DNA of 64,000 nt from NCBI RefSeq assembly GCF_029167625.1, contig NZ_CP119145.1, forward strand, positions 4,836,001-4,900,000, in the 5' to 3' direction. Both the position numbers and the translations under genes were made by a program. How positions within the stretch are numbered: position 1 is the stretch's first letter; the number at the start of each line of letters is the position of its first letter. This document shows positions 54,323 through 63,140 of this stretch, piece by piece. Under the pieces are notes generated by a model. That model had not been told where the DNA came from, did no database searches, and saw only the letters and a program-made list of their open reading frames with translations. Origin of the DNA: Streptomyces sp. AM 4-1-1. Its GTDB lineage: Bacteria > Actinomycetota > Actinomycetes > Streptomycetales > Streptomycetaceae.

Positions 54323-55045
54323 TCAGCAGGCTCCGAGGTCTTCCCAGACGCCCCACTCGCCGGTGGTCCCGGGCTTGTCGCCCGACACCCACCACTTGGC
54401 GCGCCAGGTGTGTCCGTCGTGGGACACGGTGTCACCGCCGGTGTAGGTGTTGCCGGCGGACCAGAGCGGCGCGGCGCAGTCGTCCGGCTGACCGTCACCG
54501 CCGCCGTTGCCCCCGCCACCGTTTCCGCCACCACCGATGTTGACGTCGATGCAGGAGTAGAAGGCGTTGCCGGTGTCCGCCACGTTCCAGACGGCGAGCA
54601 GCTTCTGACGGCCGGTGAAGCCGTTGAAGTTGACCTGGTGGCTGACGTCGGCGGGAGGCTGCGCGCGATTGCCGTCGAACTCGGCGATCTTCGTGTTGCC
54701 GATGAAGTACTGCCAGTTGGCGGTGGAGTGCCGTGCCGTGTGGTGCCAGGTGAACGTCTGCGTCGAGGCGACCGGCGTGACCTTCCAGCCCTTGCTGTCG
54801 TCGTCGAGCTCGGCGAACTGCGCGTTTCCGCCGCTGCAACTGCGCAGGCCCTTCGGTCCCTCGACGCTCTGCGGCTCGTACTTGATCTGGCCGCAGGCGA
54901 CGGTGCCCGCAGCGCACTGGTCCTGCCGACTGCCGGGCGAGGTCACCCAGCCGTGGGCGCTGGCCGTGCCCGCCGGGATGGTGACGGCGAGCAGGGGAGC
55001 GATCAGCGCTCCGATCGCGAACGCGGTCTGTCTCTTCGTGTTCAT
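54323..55045 (-). CDS. Chitin-active lytic polysaccharide monooxygenase (AA10) with CBM5/12
   Basis: 240 aa. Signal peptide 1-30 ends ASA, leaving His31 as the mature N-terminus (HGWVTSPGSR), the first copper ligand; His106 in TARHSTANWQYFIG is the second. The AA10 domain runs to about 175. A glycine/asparagine linker (GGGGNGGGGNGGG) follows, then a CBM5/12 chitin-binding domain (WSAGNTYTGGDTVSHDG ... WGVWEDLGAC). It oxidatively cleaves crystalline chitin outside the cell, assisting chitinases. The partner chitinase next to it is broken. Paired operators lie about 200 bp upstream. Confidence 0.94.
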   Translation of the reverse strand: MNTKRQTAFAIGALIAPLLAVTIPAGTASAHGWVTSPGSRQDQCAAGTVACGQIKYEPQSVEGPKGLRSCSGGNAQFAELDDDSKGWKVTPVASTQTFTWHHTARHSTANWQYFIGNTKIAEFDGNRAQPPADVSHQVNFNGFTGRQKLLAVWNVADTGNAFYSCIDVNIGGGGNGGGGNGGGDGQPDDCAAPLWSAGNTYTGGDTVSHDGHTWRAKWWVSGDKPGTTGEWGVWEDLGAC

Positions 55046-55624
55046 GTCATGTCGCTTTCTTCAGTGTTGTCGAGGCGGTCGCGCGGCAGTACTGATCAGG
55101 TGGGGTGCACGCGCTGTGCCGTCGTGCCGCCACGCCGGTCGGGGTGAGGACGTGCGGAGGCGCCGTGGCGCCCTGGGCGTGGTCGTCCACCCACCACGCC
55201 GTCACGCGCACGGAACCGGCCGTTCAAGCGCCAACTCAGCTAAGGTCTAGACCTCAATCTAGGTCTAGACCTTAGCGATTGGCTGAATCCGGTCAAGAGG
55301 TTGGACACAGCGAACTGCCGCGTGGGCGGGTGGACTTCGGGTTCACGCTCAGAGCCGGAGCATCGCCGCCGTAGCGCCCTCGCACCCTGGACGCTGCGAT
55401 GAAGCCCCCACGTGGCGTGCGCAGTACCTGTCCGGTCCTGCGGCAGGCGGTGTCCCCCGCCGTGCGCGATAACGGGAACGGTTGGCCGACAACGTCGTCA
55501 CCGGCTAGGCGTCCACCGGCTGGTCAGCTCCACGATCTCGATCCCGGCGTGTCCTGTGGTCCCGAAAGGTCCGCCCCTGTGAGGTCCCCATGCCGACGCG
55601 GGGCGTTGTGAGAGGCTGGCTCGC
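55046..55624. other. Divergent intergenic region between LPMO and DUF255 genes
   Basis: 579 bp. Holds the paired 12-bp operators (55243-55272) with an A/T-richer neighbourhood that is the probable LPMO promoter, giving a 5' leader of about 190 nt. The stretch 55280-55620 shows no gene; short frames there lack ribosome-binding sites. Confidence 0.5.
55243..55272. promoter_or_regulatory. Paired 12-bp chitinase/DasR-type operators
   Basis: AGGTCTAGACCT occurs twice (55243-55254 and 55261-55272) as exact direct repeats, each itself a palindrome, and the pair together forms a larger palindrome (TAAGGTCTAGACCT mirrored). The core GGTCTAGACC is the core of the DasR-responsive element and also resembles the 12-bp direct repeats known from Streptomyces chitinase promoters. 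The site lies 198-227 bp upstream of the LPMO start. Confidence 0.85.
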
Positions 55625-57664
55625 ATGAACCGGTTGGCTGGTGTGACCTCGCCGTATCTGCTTCAGCATGCTGACAATCCGGTCGACTGGTGGCCCTGGT
55701 CGCCCGAGGCGTTCGAGGAGGCGCGGCGACGGGAGGTGCCCGTTCTGCTGTCGGTCGGTTACTCCTCCTGCCACTGGTGTCACGTCATGGCCCACGAGAG
55801 CTTCGAGGACGCCGGGACCGCCGCGTTCATGAACGAGCACTTCGTCAGCGTCAAGGTCGACCGCGAGGAGCGGCCGGATGTCGACGCCGTCTACATGGAG
55901 GCCGTGCAGGCGGCCACCGGGCAGGGCGGCTGGCCCATGTCCGTCTTCATGACGCCCGACGGGGAACCGTTCTACTTCGGTACGTACTTCCCGCCCGAGC
56001 CCCGGCACGGCATGCCCTCCTTCCGGCAGGTGCTCGAAGGGGTGGTGGCCGCGTGGACGGACCGGCGTGGTGAGGTCTCCGAGGTCGCCGGGCGGATCGT
56101 CGGTGATCTCGCCGGGCGCACGCTCGCGCACGGCGGCGACGGGGTGCCGGGGGAGTCGGAGCTGGCCCAGGCGTTGCTCGGGCTCACCCGGGACTACGAC
56201 GAGAAGCACGGTGGTTTCGGCGGTGCGCCGAAGTTCCCGCCGTCCATGACCGTCGAGTTCCTGCTGCGCCACCACGCCCGCACGGGCGCCGAGGGCGCGC
56301 TCCAGATGGCCGCCGACACCTGTGAGGCGATGGCCAGGGGCGGCATCTACGACCAGTTGGGCGGCGGCTTCGCCCGGTACTCGGTGGACCGTGAGTGGGT
56401 GGTCCCGCACTTCGAGAAGATGCTGTACGACAACGCGCTGCTGTGCCGGGTCTACGCGCGGCTGTGGCGGGCGACGGGGTCCGGGGCGGCGCGCCGGATC
56501 GCCCTGGAGACCGCGGACTTCATGGTGCGGGAGCTGCGTACCGCCGAGGGCGGGTTCGCGTCCGCGCTGGACGCCGACAGCGAGGACGGCGAGGGCAGGC
56601 ACGTCGAGGGCGCGTACTACGTCTGGACGCCCGGACAGCTGCGCGAGGTCCTGGGCGAGGAGGACGCGGAGTTCGCCGCCGGGTACTTCGGGGTGACCGA
56701 GGAGGGCACCTTCGAGGAGGGGGCGTCCGTGCTCCGGCTGCCCCGGTCGGCGGGGCCGGCGGACGCGGCGCGGGTCGCGGACGTCCGGGCCCGGCTGCTG
56801 GCGGCGCGGGACCGGCGCGCGCGCCCGGGGCGGGACGACAAGGTGGTGTCGGCCTGGAACGGTCTGGCGATCGCCGCCCTCGCGGAGACCGGTGCCTACT
56901 TCGACCGCCCGGACCTGGTCGAGCGGGCGACCGAGGCGGCCGATCTGCTGGTACGGCTCCACATGGGCGACACCGCCCGGCTCTGCCGTACCTCGAAGGA
57001 CGGCCGCGCGGGGGCCAACGCCGGGGTGCTGGAGGACTACGGCGATGTGGCCGAGGGCTTCCTCGCGCTCGCCTCGGTCACCGGGGAGGGTGCCTGGCTG
57101 GACTTCGCGGGCTTCCTGCTGGACATCGTGCTGGAGCGCTTCACCGGTGAGGGCGGCCAGCTGTACGACACCGCCGACGACGCCGAGCGGCTGATCCGCC
57201 GGCCCCAGGACCCGACCGACTCCGCGACCCCGGCGGGCTGGACGGCCGCGGCCGGTGCGCTGCTCTCGTACGCCGCGCACACCGGCTCGGAGGCCCACCG
57301 CACGGCGGCCGAGGGGGCCCTGGGGGTGGTGAAGGCGCTGGGGCCGCGCGCCCCCCGGTTCATCGGCTGGGGTCTCGCCACGGCCGAGGCGCTGCTGGAC
57401 GGGCCGCGCGAGGTGGCCGTCGCCGGGCCGGTGGGCGGCGAGCTGCACCGTACGGCTCTGCTGGGTCCGGCGCCCGGCGCGGTGGTCGCGGTGGGGGCTC
57501 CGGACGGCGGGACGGAGTTCCCGCTGCTGGTGGACCGGCCGCTGATGGGCGGGGAGCCGACCGCGTACGTCTGCCGTCACTTCGTCTGCGAGGCGCCGAC
57601 GACCGACCCGGCGGAGCTGGCCCGCAAGCTCGGTGGCGGCGGCCGGGGCGTGCCGGCCGTGTGA
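55625..57664 (+). CDS. DUF255 thioredoxin-like / AGE-superfamily protein (YyaL type)
   Basis: 679 aa. N-terminal thioredoxin-fold DUF255 domain with the conserved [14 protein letters not shown] (Cys49, Cys52) and [10 protein letters not shown]. The remainder is an (alpha/alpha)6-barrel-like region with [17 protein letters not shown] and [13 protein letters not shown], as in N-acylglucosamine-2-epimerase relatives. Widely conserved (human SPATA20 family), but its reaction is not established. ATG 55625. Probably monocistronic. Confidence 0.92.
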   Translation: MNRLAGVTSPYLLQHADNPVDWWPWSPEAFEEARRREVPVLLSVGYSSCHWCHVMAHESFEDAGTAAFMNEHFVSVKVDREERPDVDAVYMEAVQAATGQGGWPMSVFMTPDGEPFYFGTYFPPEPRHGMPSFRQVLEGVVAAWTDRRGEVSEVAGRIVGDLAGRTLAHGGDGVPGESELAQALLGLTRDYDEKHGGFGGAPKFPPSMTVEFLLRHHARTGAEGALQMAADTCEAMARGGIYDQLGGGFARYSVDREWVVPHFEKMLYDNALLCRVYARLWRATGSGAARRIALETADFMVRELRTAEGGFASALDADSEDGEGRHVEGAYYVWTPGQLREVLGEEDAEFAAGYFGVTEEGTFEEGASVLRLPRSAGPADAARVADVRARLLAARDRRARPGRDDKVVSAWNGLAIAALAETGAYFDRPDLVERATEAADLLVRLHMGDTARLCRTSKDGRAGANAGVLEDYGDVAEGFLALASVTGEGAWLDFAGFLLDIVLERFTGEGGQLYDTADDAERLIRRPQDPTDSATPAGWTAAAGALLSYAAHTGSEAHRTAAEGALGVVKALGPRAPRFIGWGLATAEALLDGPREVAVAGPVGGELHRTALLGPAPGAVVAVGAPDGGTEFPLLVDRPLMGGEPTAYVCRHFVCEAPTTDPAELARKLGGGGRGVPAV

Positions 57665-57827
57665 CGGCACGTCCGAGGCCGGTCCTCGCGGACGGCGGGA
57701 CGGGCGATCCGCGCGGGTGGCGGGACGGCGGCGGCGCCCTGCCCGGAGTTGTGGGGAGTGTGTAACGATGTGCTGTGGGTAGGCGCACAATCCGTGATCA
57801 AGCACGGGCGTGCGGAGGGAGGCCCAT

Positions 57828-58169
57828 ATGCGGGGCATCGTTCAGGGGGGCGCGGCCGTCGTGGCGGCGCTCTGTGTGGCGGGATATCTGATGGGTGGCG
57901 AGGCCGCGGTGCTGGGGGTGGTGGCCGCCGCCGTCGCGGTCCTGGCCTGGCGGGTGGCCGCGGCTTCGAGGCCACGGCCGCCGCGCGGGAAGCTGCGGGT
58001 CAGACGCAGGGGCAGACGCGAGGACGCGCGCCGGGGCGGACGGATCAGGGTGCGGTGGGGCGGCTCAGGCGTGCTGGTAGGCCACCAGCGAGATGCCGAC
58101 GTAGTGCACGGCGAAGGCGGCCAGCGTCAGGGAGTGGAAGACCTCATGGAAACCGAACCACCGCGGTGA
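57828..58169 (+). CDS. Small two-helix membrane protein overlapping a convergent gene
   Basis: 113 aa from ATG 57828, which has a strong GGAGGGAGG about 6 nt upstream. Two hydrophobic segments (VQGGAAVVAALCVAGYLMG, AAVLGVVAAAVAVLAW), then an Arg-rich part (KLRVRRRGRREDARRGGR). The last ~35 codons overlap the 3' end of the minus-strand PAQR gene by 105 bp, which is unusual; a sequencing slip or recent stop loss could explain it. No family recognised. Confidence 0.6.
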   Translation: MRGIVQGGAAVVAALCVAGYLMGGEAAVLGVVAAAVAVLAWRVAAASRPRPPRGKLRVRRRGRREDARRGGRIRVRWGGSGVLVGHQRDADVVHGEGGQRQGVEDLMETEPPR

Positions 58170-58751
58170 CGGGTTGGGCCGCTTGATGCCGTAGACGACG
58201 CCGCCGACGCTGTAGAGCACCCCGCCGACGACGACGCAGACGAGCACGGCGATTCCGCCCGCGTGCATGAAGTCGGGCAGGAAGAACACGGCGGCCCAGC
58301 CCATCGCGATGTAACAGGGCGTGTAGAGCCAGCGCGGGGCACCCACCCAGAGGACCCGGAACGCTATGCCGGCCAGGGCCGCGGCCCACACCGCCCACAG
58401 GAGTGTCCGGCCGGTCGCGTCGGGCAGCAGGAGCAGCGTCAGCGGGGTGTAGGTGCCCGCGATGATCAGGAAGATGTTGGCGTGGTCGAGCCTGCGGAGC
58501 ACGGCCTCGCCCCGGGGCCCCCAGTCGCCTCGGTGGTAGAGCGCGCTCACACCGAACAGCAGGCACGCGGTCAGGACGTAGATCCCGCAGGCGATACGGC
58601 CCCGGGGACTGTCGGCGAGCGCGGTGAGCACGAGGCCCGCGATCAGTACGGCGGGGAACATTCCGGCGTGCAGCCAGCCGCGCAGCCGCGGCTTCACCGG
58701 TACGGGGTCGGGGTCGGTCGCCTCGGGCGCGGCGGCAGCGGCAGCAGTCAT
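58065..58751 (-). CDS. Haemolysin III / PAQR-family membrane protein
   Basis: 228 aa with seven hydrophobic helices. Metal-site motifs of the family are visible: SALYHRGDW after helix 2, RRLDHANIFLIIAGTYTPL, and FHEVFHSLTLAAFAVHYV near the end (His residues for zinc). YqfA/PAQR proteins resemble ceramidase-like hydrolases and affect membrane homeostasis; the haemolysin name is historical. Divergent from pckA. Confidence 0.92.
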   Translation of the reverse strand: MTAAAAAAPEATDPDPVPVKPRLRGWLHAGMFPAVLIAGLVLTALADSPRGRIACGIYVLTACLLFGVSALYHRGDWGPRGEAVLRRLDHANIFLIIAGTYTPLTLLLLPDATGRTLLWAVWAAALAGIAFRVLWVGAPRWLYTPCYIAMGWAAVFFLPDFMHAGGIAVLVCVVVGGVLYSVGGVVYGIKRPNPSPRWFGFHEVFHSLTLAAFAVHYVGISLVAYQHA

Positions 58752-58959
58752 GTCGGCATGTTACCTACGCCACCGTAGGTTGTGGATATGAGTGGCAATG
58801 CTCACGTGTGCGGCCCTCTGGACATATGGGCGCGAGGGTCGGATGATCAAATGAGTGCGGTCGGCACCGGATGAGCGCCATGGTGGATCGAAAGGTAGAA
58901 GCGTCCGGGTCGCGGCCCCCACGGGGCGACAAACCAACAACCCTCACCAAGGAGCGATC

Positions 58960-60804
58960 GTGGCGCGCGACATCGCGACTCCCCCCACTGTTCCCACCAA
59001 CCACCAGGAGCTCATCGCCTGGGTCGACGAGATCGCGGCCCTCACCCAGCCGGACCAGGTGGTCTGGTGCGACGGTTCCGAGGCCGAGTACGAGCGCCTG
59101 TGCGGGGAGCTCATGGCCAAGGGGACCTTCACCCGGCTCGACCCGGCCAAGCGCCCGAACTCGTACTACGCGGCGTCGGACCCGAGCGACGTCGCCCGGG
59201 TCGAGGACCGTACGTTCATCTGCTCCGCGAAGGAGGAGGACGCCGGCCCGACCAACCACTGGAAGGACCCCGCCGAGATGCGGGAGATCTTCACGGGTGA
59301 GCGGGGCGTCTTCCGCGGTTCGATGCGCGGCCGCACGATGTACGTCGTGCCGTTCTGCATGGGTCCGGTCGGGTCGCCGCTCTCCGCGATCGGCGTCGAG
59401 ATCACCGACTCCGCCTACGTCGCGGTCTCCATGCGCACCATGACCCGGATGGGCAAGGCGGTCCTGGACGAGCTGGGCACCGACGGCTTCTTCGTGAAGG
59501 CCGTCCACACGCTCGGCGCCCCGCTCGCCGAGGGCGAGGCCGACGTCCCGTGGCCGTGCAACTCCACGAAGTACATCTCGCACTTCCCCGAGGACCGCGA
59601 GATCTGGTCGTACGGCTCCGGCTACGGCGGCAACGCCCTGCTCGGCAAGAAGTGCTACGCGCTCCGCATCGCCTCCGTCATGGCCCGCGACGAGGGCTGG
59701 CTCGCCGAGCACATGCTGATCCTCAAGCTGACCCCGCCGCAGGGCGAGGGTGTGGAGCCCAAGTACATCGCCGCCGCCTTCCCCAGCGCCTGCGGCAAGA
59801 CCAACCTCGCCATGCTGGAGCCGACGATCCCCGGCTGGACCGTCGAGACCATCGGCGACGACATCGCCTGGATGCGGTTCGGGGACGACGGCCGTCTCTA
59901 CGCGATCAACCCCGAGGCGGGCTTCTTCGGCGTCGCCCCCGGCACCGGTGAGCACACCAACGCCAACGCCATGAAGACCATGTGGGGCAACTCCGTCTTC
60001 ACGAACGTCGCGCTCACCGACGACGGCGACGTGTGGTGGGAGGGCATGACCGAGGAGCCCCCGGCCCACCTCACGGACTGGAAGGGCAACGACTGGACCC
60101 CCGCGTCCGGCGTCCCCGCCGCCCACCCCAACGCCCGCTTCACCGTGCCCGCCGGCCAGTGCCCGATCATCGCGCCCGAGTGGGAGGACCCCAAGGGCGT
60201 GCCGATCTCGGCCATCCTTTTCGGTGGCCGTCGCGCCACCGCCGTACCGCTGGTCACCGAGTCCCTGAGCTGGCAGCACGGCGTCTTCCTCGGAGCCAAC
60301 GTCGCCTCCGAGAAGACCGCCGCCGCCGAGGGCAAGGTCGGCGAACTGCGCCGCGACCCGTTCGCCATGCTGCCGTTCTGCGGCTACAACATGGGCGACT
60401 ACATGGGTCACTGGGTCGAGGTCGGCAGCGACAAGGCGCGCGGCGGGAACACCGCGCACCTGCCGAAGATCTACTACGTGAACTGGTTCCGCAAGAACGA
60501 CGAGGGCGCGTTCGTCTGGCCCGGTTTCGGCGAGAACAGCCGCGTCCTGAAGTGGATCGTCGAGCGCATCGACGGCAGGGCCGAGGGCGTCGAGACCCCG
60601 ATCGGTGTGGTGCCCGCCAAGGGCTCCCTCGACACGGACGGTCTCGACCTCTCCGAGAGCGACCTCGACTTCCTGCTCTCGGTCGACCAGGACGCCTGGC
60701 GCGAGGAGGCTGCGCTGATCCCCGACCACCTGAAGACCTTCGGCGACCACGCGCCGAAGGAGCTGTGGGACGAGTACCACGCGCTGGTGCGGCGCCTGGG
60801 CTGA
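58960..60804 (+). CDS. pckA: Phosphoenolpyruvate carboxykinase (GTP)
   Basis: 614 aa. GTP-type enzyme: P-loop PSACGKTN with the reactive Cys278, GDDIAWMRF, and the guanine/active-site stretch [18 protein letters not shown]. It converts oxaloacetate plus GTP to phosphoenolpyruvate, the entry of gluconeogenesis. GTG 58960 has AAGGAG 5 nt upstream, and the conserved N-terminus begins ARDIATPP. A strong terminator follows. Confidence 0.96.
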   Translation: MARDIATPPTVPTNHQELIAWVDEIAALTQPDQVVWCDGSEAEYERLCGELMAKGTFTRLDPAKRPNSYYAASDPSDVARVEDRTFICSAKEEDAGPTNHWKDPAEMREIFTGERGVFRGSMRGRTMYVVPFCMGPVGSPLSAIGVEITDSAYVAVSMRTMTRMGKAVLDELGTDGFFVKAVHTLGAPLAEGEADVPWPCNSTKYISHFPEDREIWSYGSGYGGNALLGKKCYALRIASVMARDEGWLAEHMLILKLTPPQGEGVEPKYIAAAFPSACGKTNLAMLEPTIPGWTVETIGDDIAWMRFGDDGRLYAINPEAGFFGVAPGTGEHTNANAMKTMWGNSVFTNVALTDDGDVWWEGMTEEPPAHLTDWKGNDWTPASGVPAAHPNARFTVPAGQCPIIAPEWEDPKGVPISAILFGGRRATAVPLVTESLSWQHGVFLGANVASEKTAAAEGKVGELRRDPFAMLPFCGYNMGDYMGHWVEVGSDKARGGNTAHLPKIYYVNWFRKNDEGAFVWPGFGENSRVLKWIVERIDGRAEGVETPIGVVPAKGSLDTDGLDLSESDLDFLLSVDQDAWREEAALIPDHLKTFGDHAPKELWDEYHALVRRLG

Positions 60805-60911
60805 GCCGGTGGGCGGGGTGCGCCTGCCGGGCGCGCCCCCGTACGGACCCCGCGGCCGGGTCTCGTCCGACATCCGCCCTGACCTGTGGGGTCAACGGCC
60901 CGCCGCGGTAC

Positions 60912-60947
60912 GGCCCCGGAACCCCCTCAGGTTCCGGGGCCGCCCTC
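60912..60947 (+). terminator. Hairpin after pckA
   Basis: GGCCCCGGAACC (60912-60923) and GGTTCCGGGGCC (60930-60941), a 12-bp perfect stem with 6-nt loop, followed by a short C/T tract. Confidence 0.85.
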
Positions 60948-61045
60948 TTTCCGGCGTCCCTTGCCGCCGCCGTCCTCGCGCGGGGGCCGTGCGTGGGTGG
61001 TGGGCACCCGGTCCACGCGCCTCGGCGGCCCGTGGACCGGGGCCG

Positions 61046-61435
61046 TCAGGGGGCGCCGACCAGTTGCGGCGAGGCGGTGGCCGCGGCGTGGGCGTCCATC
61101 CGCTCGGCCGCCAGGATCGCGGCGGACGTGTCGGCGCGGGACGCCGCCACCACCAGCGCCCGGCCCGCCAGGGCGTGGGCGCGGCGGTGGAGTGCGGCCA
61201 CGGGTGCGTCGGCCGATCCCGCGTGACGGGCCGGCGGTGCGCCGCGCAGCCGTGCGACCTGGGCGGCGATGAGATCTCCCGCCTCGCCGAGCCCCAGCTC
61301 GTCGGTGACGGCGAGCAGGGCGCCGAGGTGTCCGGCGAGCTGGATGTCCAGCTCCTCCTCGCGCGAGCGGTGCGGGAAGTCGGCGTCGTACCCGGTCGTG
61401 GAATGGACCGATTTGGTACGGATCGGCTCGTACAT
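61046..61435 (-). CDS. Conserved hypothetical protein, helical
   Basis: 129 aa. Mostly helical and alanine-rich: HRSREEELDIQLAGHLGALLAVTDELG, then GDLIAAQVARLRG and AHALAGRALVVAASRAD. ATG 61435 has CAGGAGG 6 nt upstream, so the start is firm. Probably conserved near pckA in Streptomyces; no function recognised. The promoter zone upstream (about 61460-61500) is unusually A/T-rich. Confidence 0.72.
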   Translation of the reverse strand: MYEPIRTKSVHSTTGYDADFPHRSREEELDIQLAGHLGALLAVTDELGLGEAGDLIAAQVARLRGAPPARHAGSADAPVAALHRRAHALAGRALVVAASRADTSAAILAAERMDAHAAATASPQLVGAP

Positions 61436-61591
61436 GGGTGGCCTCCTGCGTATCGCTGTTCGACCACTCTACATTGGATTCAGTCTAAAGTTGTCAGAGG
61501 TCCGGAACTGATCTCGGTCAGCGCGAGAGGTGGTACGAGGAGCGGTACGGAGAGGGGTACGGGGGCGGTGGGACGTGCTCGGGCGGTCCGG

Positions 61592-62803
61592 TCAGTGCTG
61601 GCCGTAGCCGTCCAGGAAGGTGCCGATCCGGCCCACGGCGTCCGTCAGGTCCTTCGCCGAGGGCAGGGTCACGACCCGGAAGTGGTCCGGTTCCGGCCAG
61701 TTGAAGCCCGTACCGTGCACGACCATGATCTTCTCGGCCCGCAGCAGGTCGAGGACCATCTGCCGGTCGTCCTTGATCCTGTAGACCTTCGGGTCCAGCC
61801 GGGGGAAGAGGTACAGCGCGCCCTTCGGCTTCACGCACGTCACCCCCGGGATCTGCGTCAGCAGGTCGTACGCCACGTCCCGCTGCTCCAGGATGCGGCC
61901 GCCCGGCAGCACGAGCTCGTCGATCGACTGGCGTCCGCCGAGCGCGGTGGCGACGGCGTGCTGCGAGGGCATGTTGGCGCACAGCCGCATGTTGGCCAGG
62001 ATCGTCAGCCCCTCGATGTACGAGGTGGCGTGCGTTTTCGGACCGCAGACCGCCATCCAGCCCGAGCGGTATCCGGCCACCCGGTAGTTCTTCGAGAGCC
62101 CGTTGAACGTCAGCACCATCAGATCGGGCGCGACGGCGGCGGTCGGGGTGTGGGTCGCGCCGTCGTACAGGATGCGGTCGTAGATCTCGTCGGAGCAGAC
62201 GATCAGGCTGTGCCGCCGGGCGATCTCCGTCAGCGCGCGCAGCATCTCGTCGTCGTACACCGCGCCCGTCGGGTTGTTGGGGTTGATGACGACGATCGCC
62301 TTGGTGCGGTCGGTGATCTTCCGTTCGATGTCGTCGAGGTCCGGCATCCAGTCGGCCTGCTCGTCGCACCGGTAGTGCACGGCCGTGCCCCCGGCCAGTG
62401 ACACGGAAGCGGTCCACAGCGGATAGTCCGGGGCCGGGACCAGCACCTCGTCGCCGTCGTCGAGCAGCGCCTGCATGGACATCTGGATCAGCTCGGAGAC
62501 GCCGTTGCCCAGGTAGACGTCCTCGACGTCCAGCTCGACGCCCTTGGTCTGGTAGTGCTGCACGACCGCGCGCCGCGCCGACAGCAGGCCCTTCGCGTCG
62601 CCGTAGCCGTGTGCCCCGGCCAGATTGCGGAGGATGTCCTCCAGGATCTCCGGCGGGCACTCGAAGCCGAAGGCGGCCGGGTTCCCGGTGTTGAGCTTGA
62701 GGATGCGGTGGCCCGCCGCCTCCAGCCGCATCGCCTCCTCAAGGACGGGACCCCGGATTTCGTAACAGACGTTGGCGAGCTTCGTGGACTGGATCACCTG
62801 CAT
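61592..62803 (-). CDS. Alanine-type pyridoxal aminotransferase (AlaA/AspC-like class I)
   Basis: 403 aa. Fold-type I aminotransferase: LKLNTGNPAAFGF, GNGVSELIQMSMQALL, PDYPLWTASVSL, VINPNNPTGAVY, and the PLP lysine in NGLSKNYRVAGYRSGW. The opening phrase IQSTKLANVCYEIRGPV is typical of AlaA-type enzymes that interconvert alanine/pyruvate with glutamate/2-oxoglutarate. ATG 62803. The 3' end is about 155 bp from the start of the hypothetical gene at 61435. Confidence 0.93.
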   Translation of the reverse strand: MQVIQSTKLANVCYEIRGPVLEEAMRLEAAGHRILKLNTGNPAAFGFECPPEILEDILRNLAGAHGYGDAKGLLSARRAVVQHYQTKGVELDVEDVYLGNGVSELIQMSMQALLDDGDEVLVPAPDYPLWTASVSLAGGTAVHYRCDEQADWMPDLDDIERKITDRTKAIVVINPNNPTGAVYDDEMLRALTEIARRHSLIVCSDEIYDRILYDGATHTPTAAVAPDLMVLTFNGLSKNYRVAGYRSGWMAVCGPKTHATSYIEGLTILANMRLCANMPSQHAVATALGGRQSIDELVLPGGRILEQRDVAYDLLTQIPGVTCVKPKGALYLFPRLDPKVYRIKDDRQMVLDLLRAEKIMVVHGTGFNWPEPDHFRVVTLPSAKDLTDAVGRIGTFLDGYGQH

Positions 62804-63080
62804 GTCAGTGAGCTTACGACCGGGTCCCGCGGGCGGCGCGGGCGTGCTCCGCCGGTTGCTCCCTCCGGGTGGGCGGGCCGGTACGCCCCGGCTTCCATCG
62901 GAATGCGCCCACCGTTCACCACCGTCGGAACGGCCGGTCGCGGCGGGTCCGGGGCTTGGAATGCGGGCGTGAGCGATCGGACGGGTGAGATGCGCCACGC
63001 GCTCGTACGCGCCGCTGGGTCGTGCGGGTCGTGCGGGGCGGCTTGAAATCGCCCCTTGCTGGGTCCCTGCCCATACGAAA

Positions 63081-63092
63081 ACATGCGCATGT
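63081..63092. promoter_or_regulatory. 12-bp palindrome upstream of the serine protease gene
   Basis: ACATGCGCATGT, perfect palindrome, 48 bp before the protease ATG in an A-rich patch. Could be an operator or chance. Confidence 0.3.
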
Positions 63093-63140
63093 CAAAAACC
63101 GGAGGAACTCCGGTCACGACATCACTGGAGGGGACCCCCC

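Noticed and set aside
55399..55611. Small plus-strand gene before the DUF255 gene
   Set aside because: 70 residues of Pro/Arg/Ser-rich sequence with no domain or hydrophobic segment, and no convincing ribosome-binding site.
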